From Rhodococcoides kyotonense (GTDB taxonomy: Bacteria > Actinomycetota > Actinomycetes > Mycobacteriales > Mycobacteriaceae): a stretch of DNA of 64,000 bases. The stretch's first letter is position 1. Each line of letters begins with the position of its first letter. A program made the translations under genes and the position numbers. This document shows positions 63,743-64,000 of this stretch, piece after piece. The notes beneath the pieces are model-generated. The model was given only the letters and a program-made list of their open reading frames with translations. It was not told the origin of the DNA and ran no database searches. The stretch is taken from assembly GCF_900188125.1 (NCBI RefSeq), contig NZ_FZOW01000011.1, positions 1 to 64,000 on the forward strand. The letters run 5' to 3'.

Positions 63743-64000
63743 TTACCGGTCCTCTTCCCCAATTCGGTGCACGTGGATCAAGTTGGTCGAGCCTACTGTG
63801 CCGGGAGGGGCTCCGGCCACGATGACGACCTGATCGCCCTTGCTGTATCGACCCAGCTCCAGCAGAGCCTTGTCCACCTCGACCACCATCGCGTCGGTCG
63901 TCGCGACCTCGGGAACGAGGAAGGTCTCGGTTCCCCAGCTCAGCGCGAGCTGCGATCGAACCTCGGGGATGGACGTGAACGCGAGAAGCGGCAACGACGT
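63743..64000 (-). CDS. pyk: pyruvate kinase, C-terminal part (gene runs off the right edge)
   Basis: Only the last 85 residues are present. They match the C-terminal domain of pyruvate kinase: PLLAFTSIPEVRSQLALSWG, TFLVPEVATTDAMV, KGDQVVIVAGAPPGTVGSTNLIHVHRIG (in parts). The 5' end lies beyond position 64000. tesB follows immediately on the same strand. Confidence 0.9.
   Translation of the reverse strand, partial: TSLPLLAFTSIPEVRSQLALSWGTETFLVPEVATTDAMVVEVDKALLELGRYSKGDQVVIVAGAPPGTVGSTNLIHVHRIGEEDR

Overview
The window is high-GC actinobacterial chromosome, best matched to Rhodococcus or a close mycolic-acid relative. The evidence is the many GTG starts, the 4-nt ATGA/GTGA gene overlaps, the rrn leader with a TTGAGAACTCAA box, and a gene order that I recall as largely that of Mycobacterium tuberculosis Rv1617-Rv1689. 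No database search was possible, so names rest on motifs, lengths and synteny. No IS element, prophage or CRISPR array is visible.

Layout. 1-458: leader and tandem promoters of an rRNA operon that runs off the left edge. 459-7918: tyrS, mpg, an ABC exporter with its TetR regulator under a clear promoter/operator, a Trm112-like protein, and a 1006-residue hydrolase/adenylation-domain fusion. 8025-16578: complete arginine biosynthesis cluster argC-J-B-D-F-R-G-H on the minus strand, with an ARG box over the argC start. 16659-23425: pheS-pheT plus an unknown gene, an rRNA methyltransferase, and infC-rpmI-rplT behind a leader that carries a small uORF and an intrinsic terminator. 23630-27965: DUF1844, uvrA and an MBL hydrolase. 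28094-31888: a DoxX-like protein with nine 22-residue repeats, and a HelD-like RNA polymerase remodeller. 31948-36325: universal stress protein, then an unusual extracytoplasmic hydrolase/ABC ATPase fusion with its permease. 36335-43267: SCO6745-like protein, uvrB, DUF402, coaE-GrpB fusion, a small ORF with its own terminator, rpsA. 43618-50576: methyltransferase, glutamate/polar amino-acid ABC transporter, isopropylmalate-dehydrogenase-like enzyme, 2'-5' RNA ligase-like protein, GlxA-type regulator, thioredoxin. 50640-59451: polA and a branched-chain amino-acid ABC system (livHMGF, convergent livK) with a tandem repeat between livF and livK. 59624-64000: ANTAR response regulator (PdtaR-like), an odd tRNA-Leu(CAA), AraC regulator, DUF1772 protein, a small protein, hypoxanthine-DNA glycosylase, tesB and the 3' end of pyk.

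Themes. Most of the window is core housekeeping: translation (tyrS, pheST, infC, rpmI, rplT, rpsA), DNA repair (mpg, uvrA, uvrB, polA, hypoxanthine glycosylase) and arginine synthesis. The accessory interest lies in fused transporters (ABC-hydrolase; LivH with an extracytoplasmic domain), the hendecad-repeat DoxX protein, the translation-factor leader, several apparently leaderless genes with a -10 element 6-7 nt before the start codon, and unusually long perfect-stem hairpins between convergent genes.
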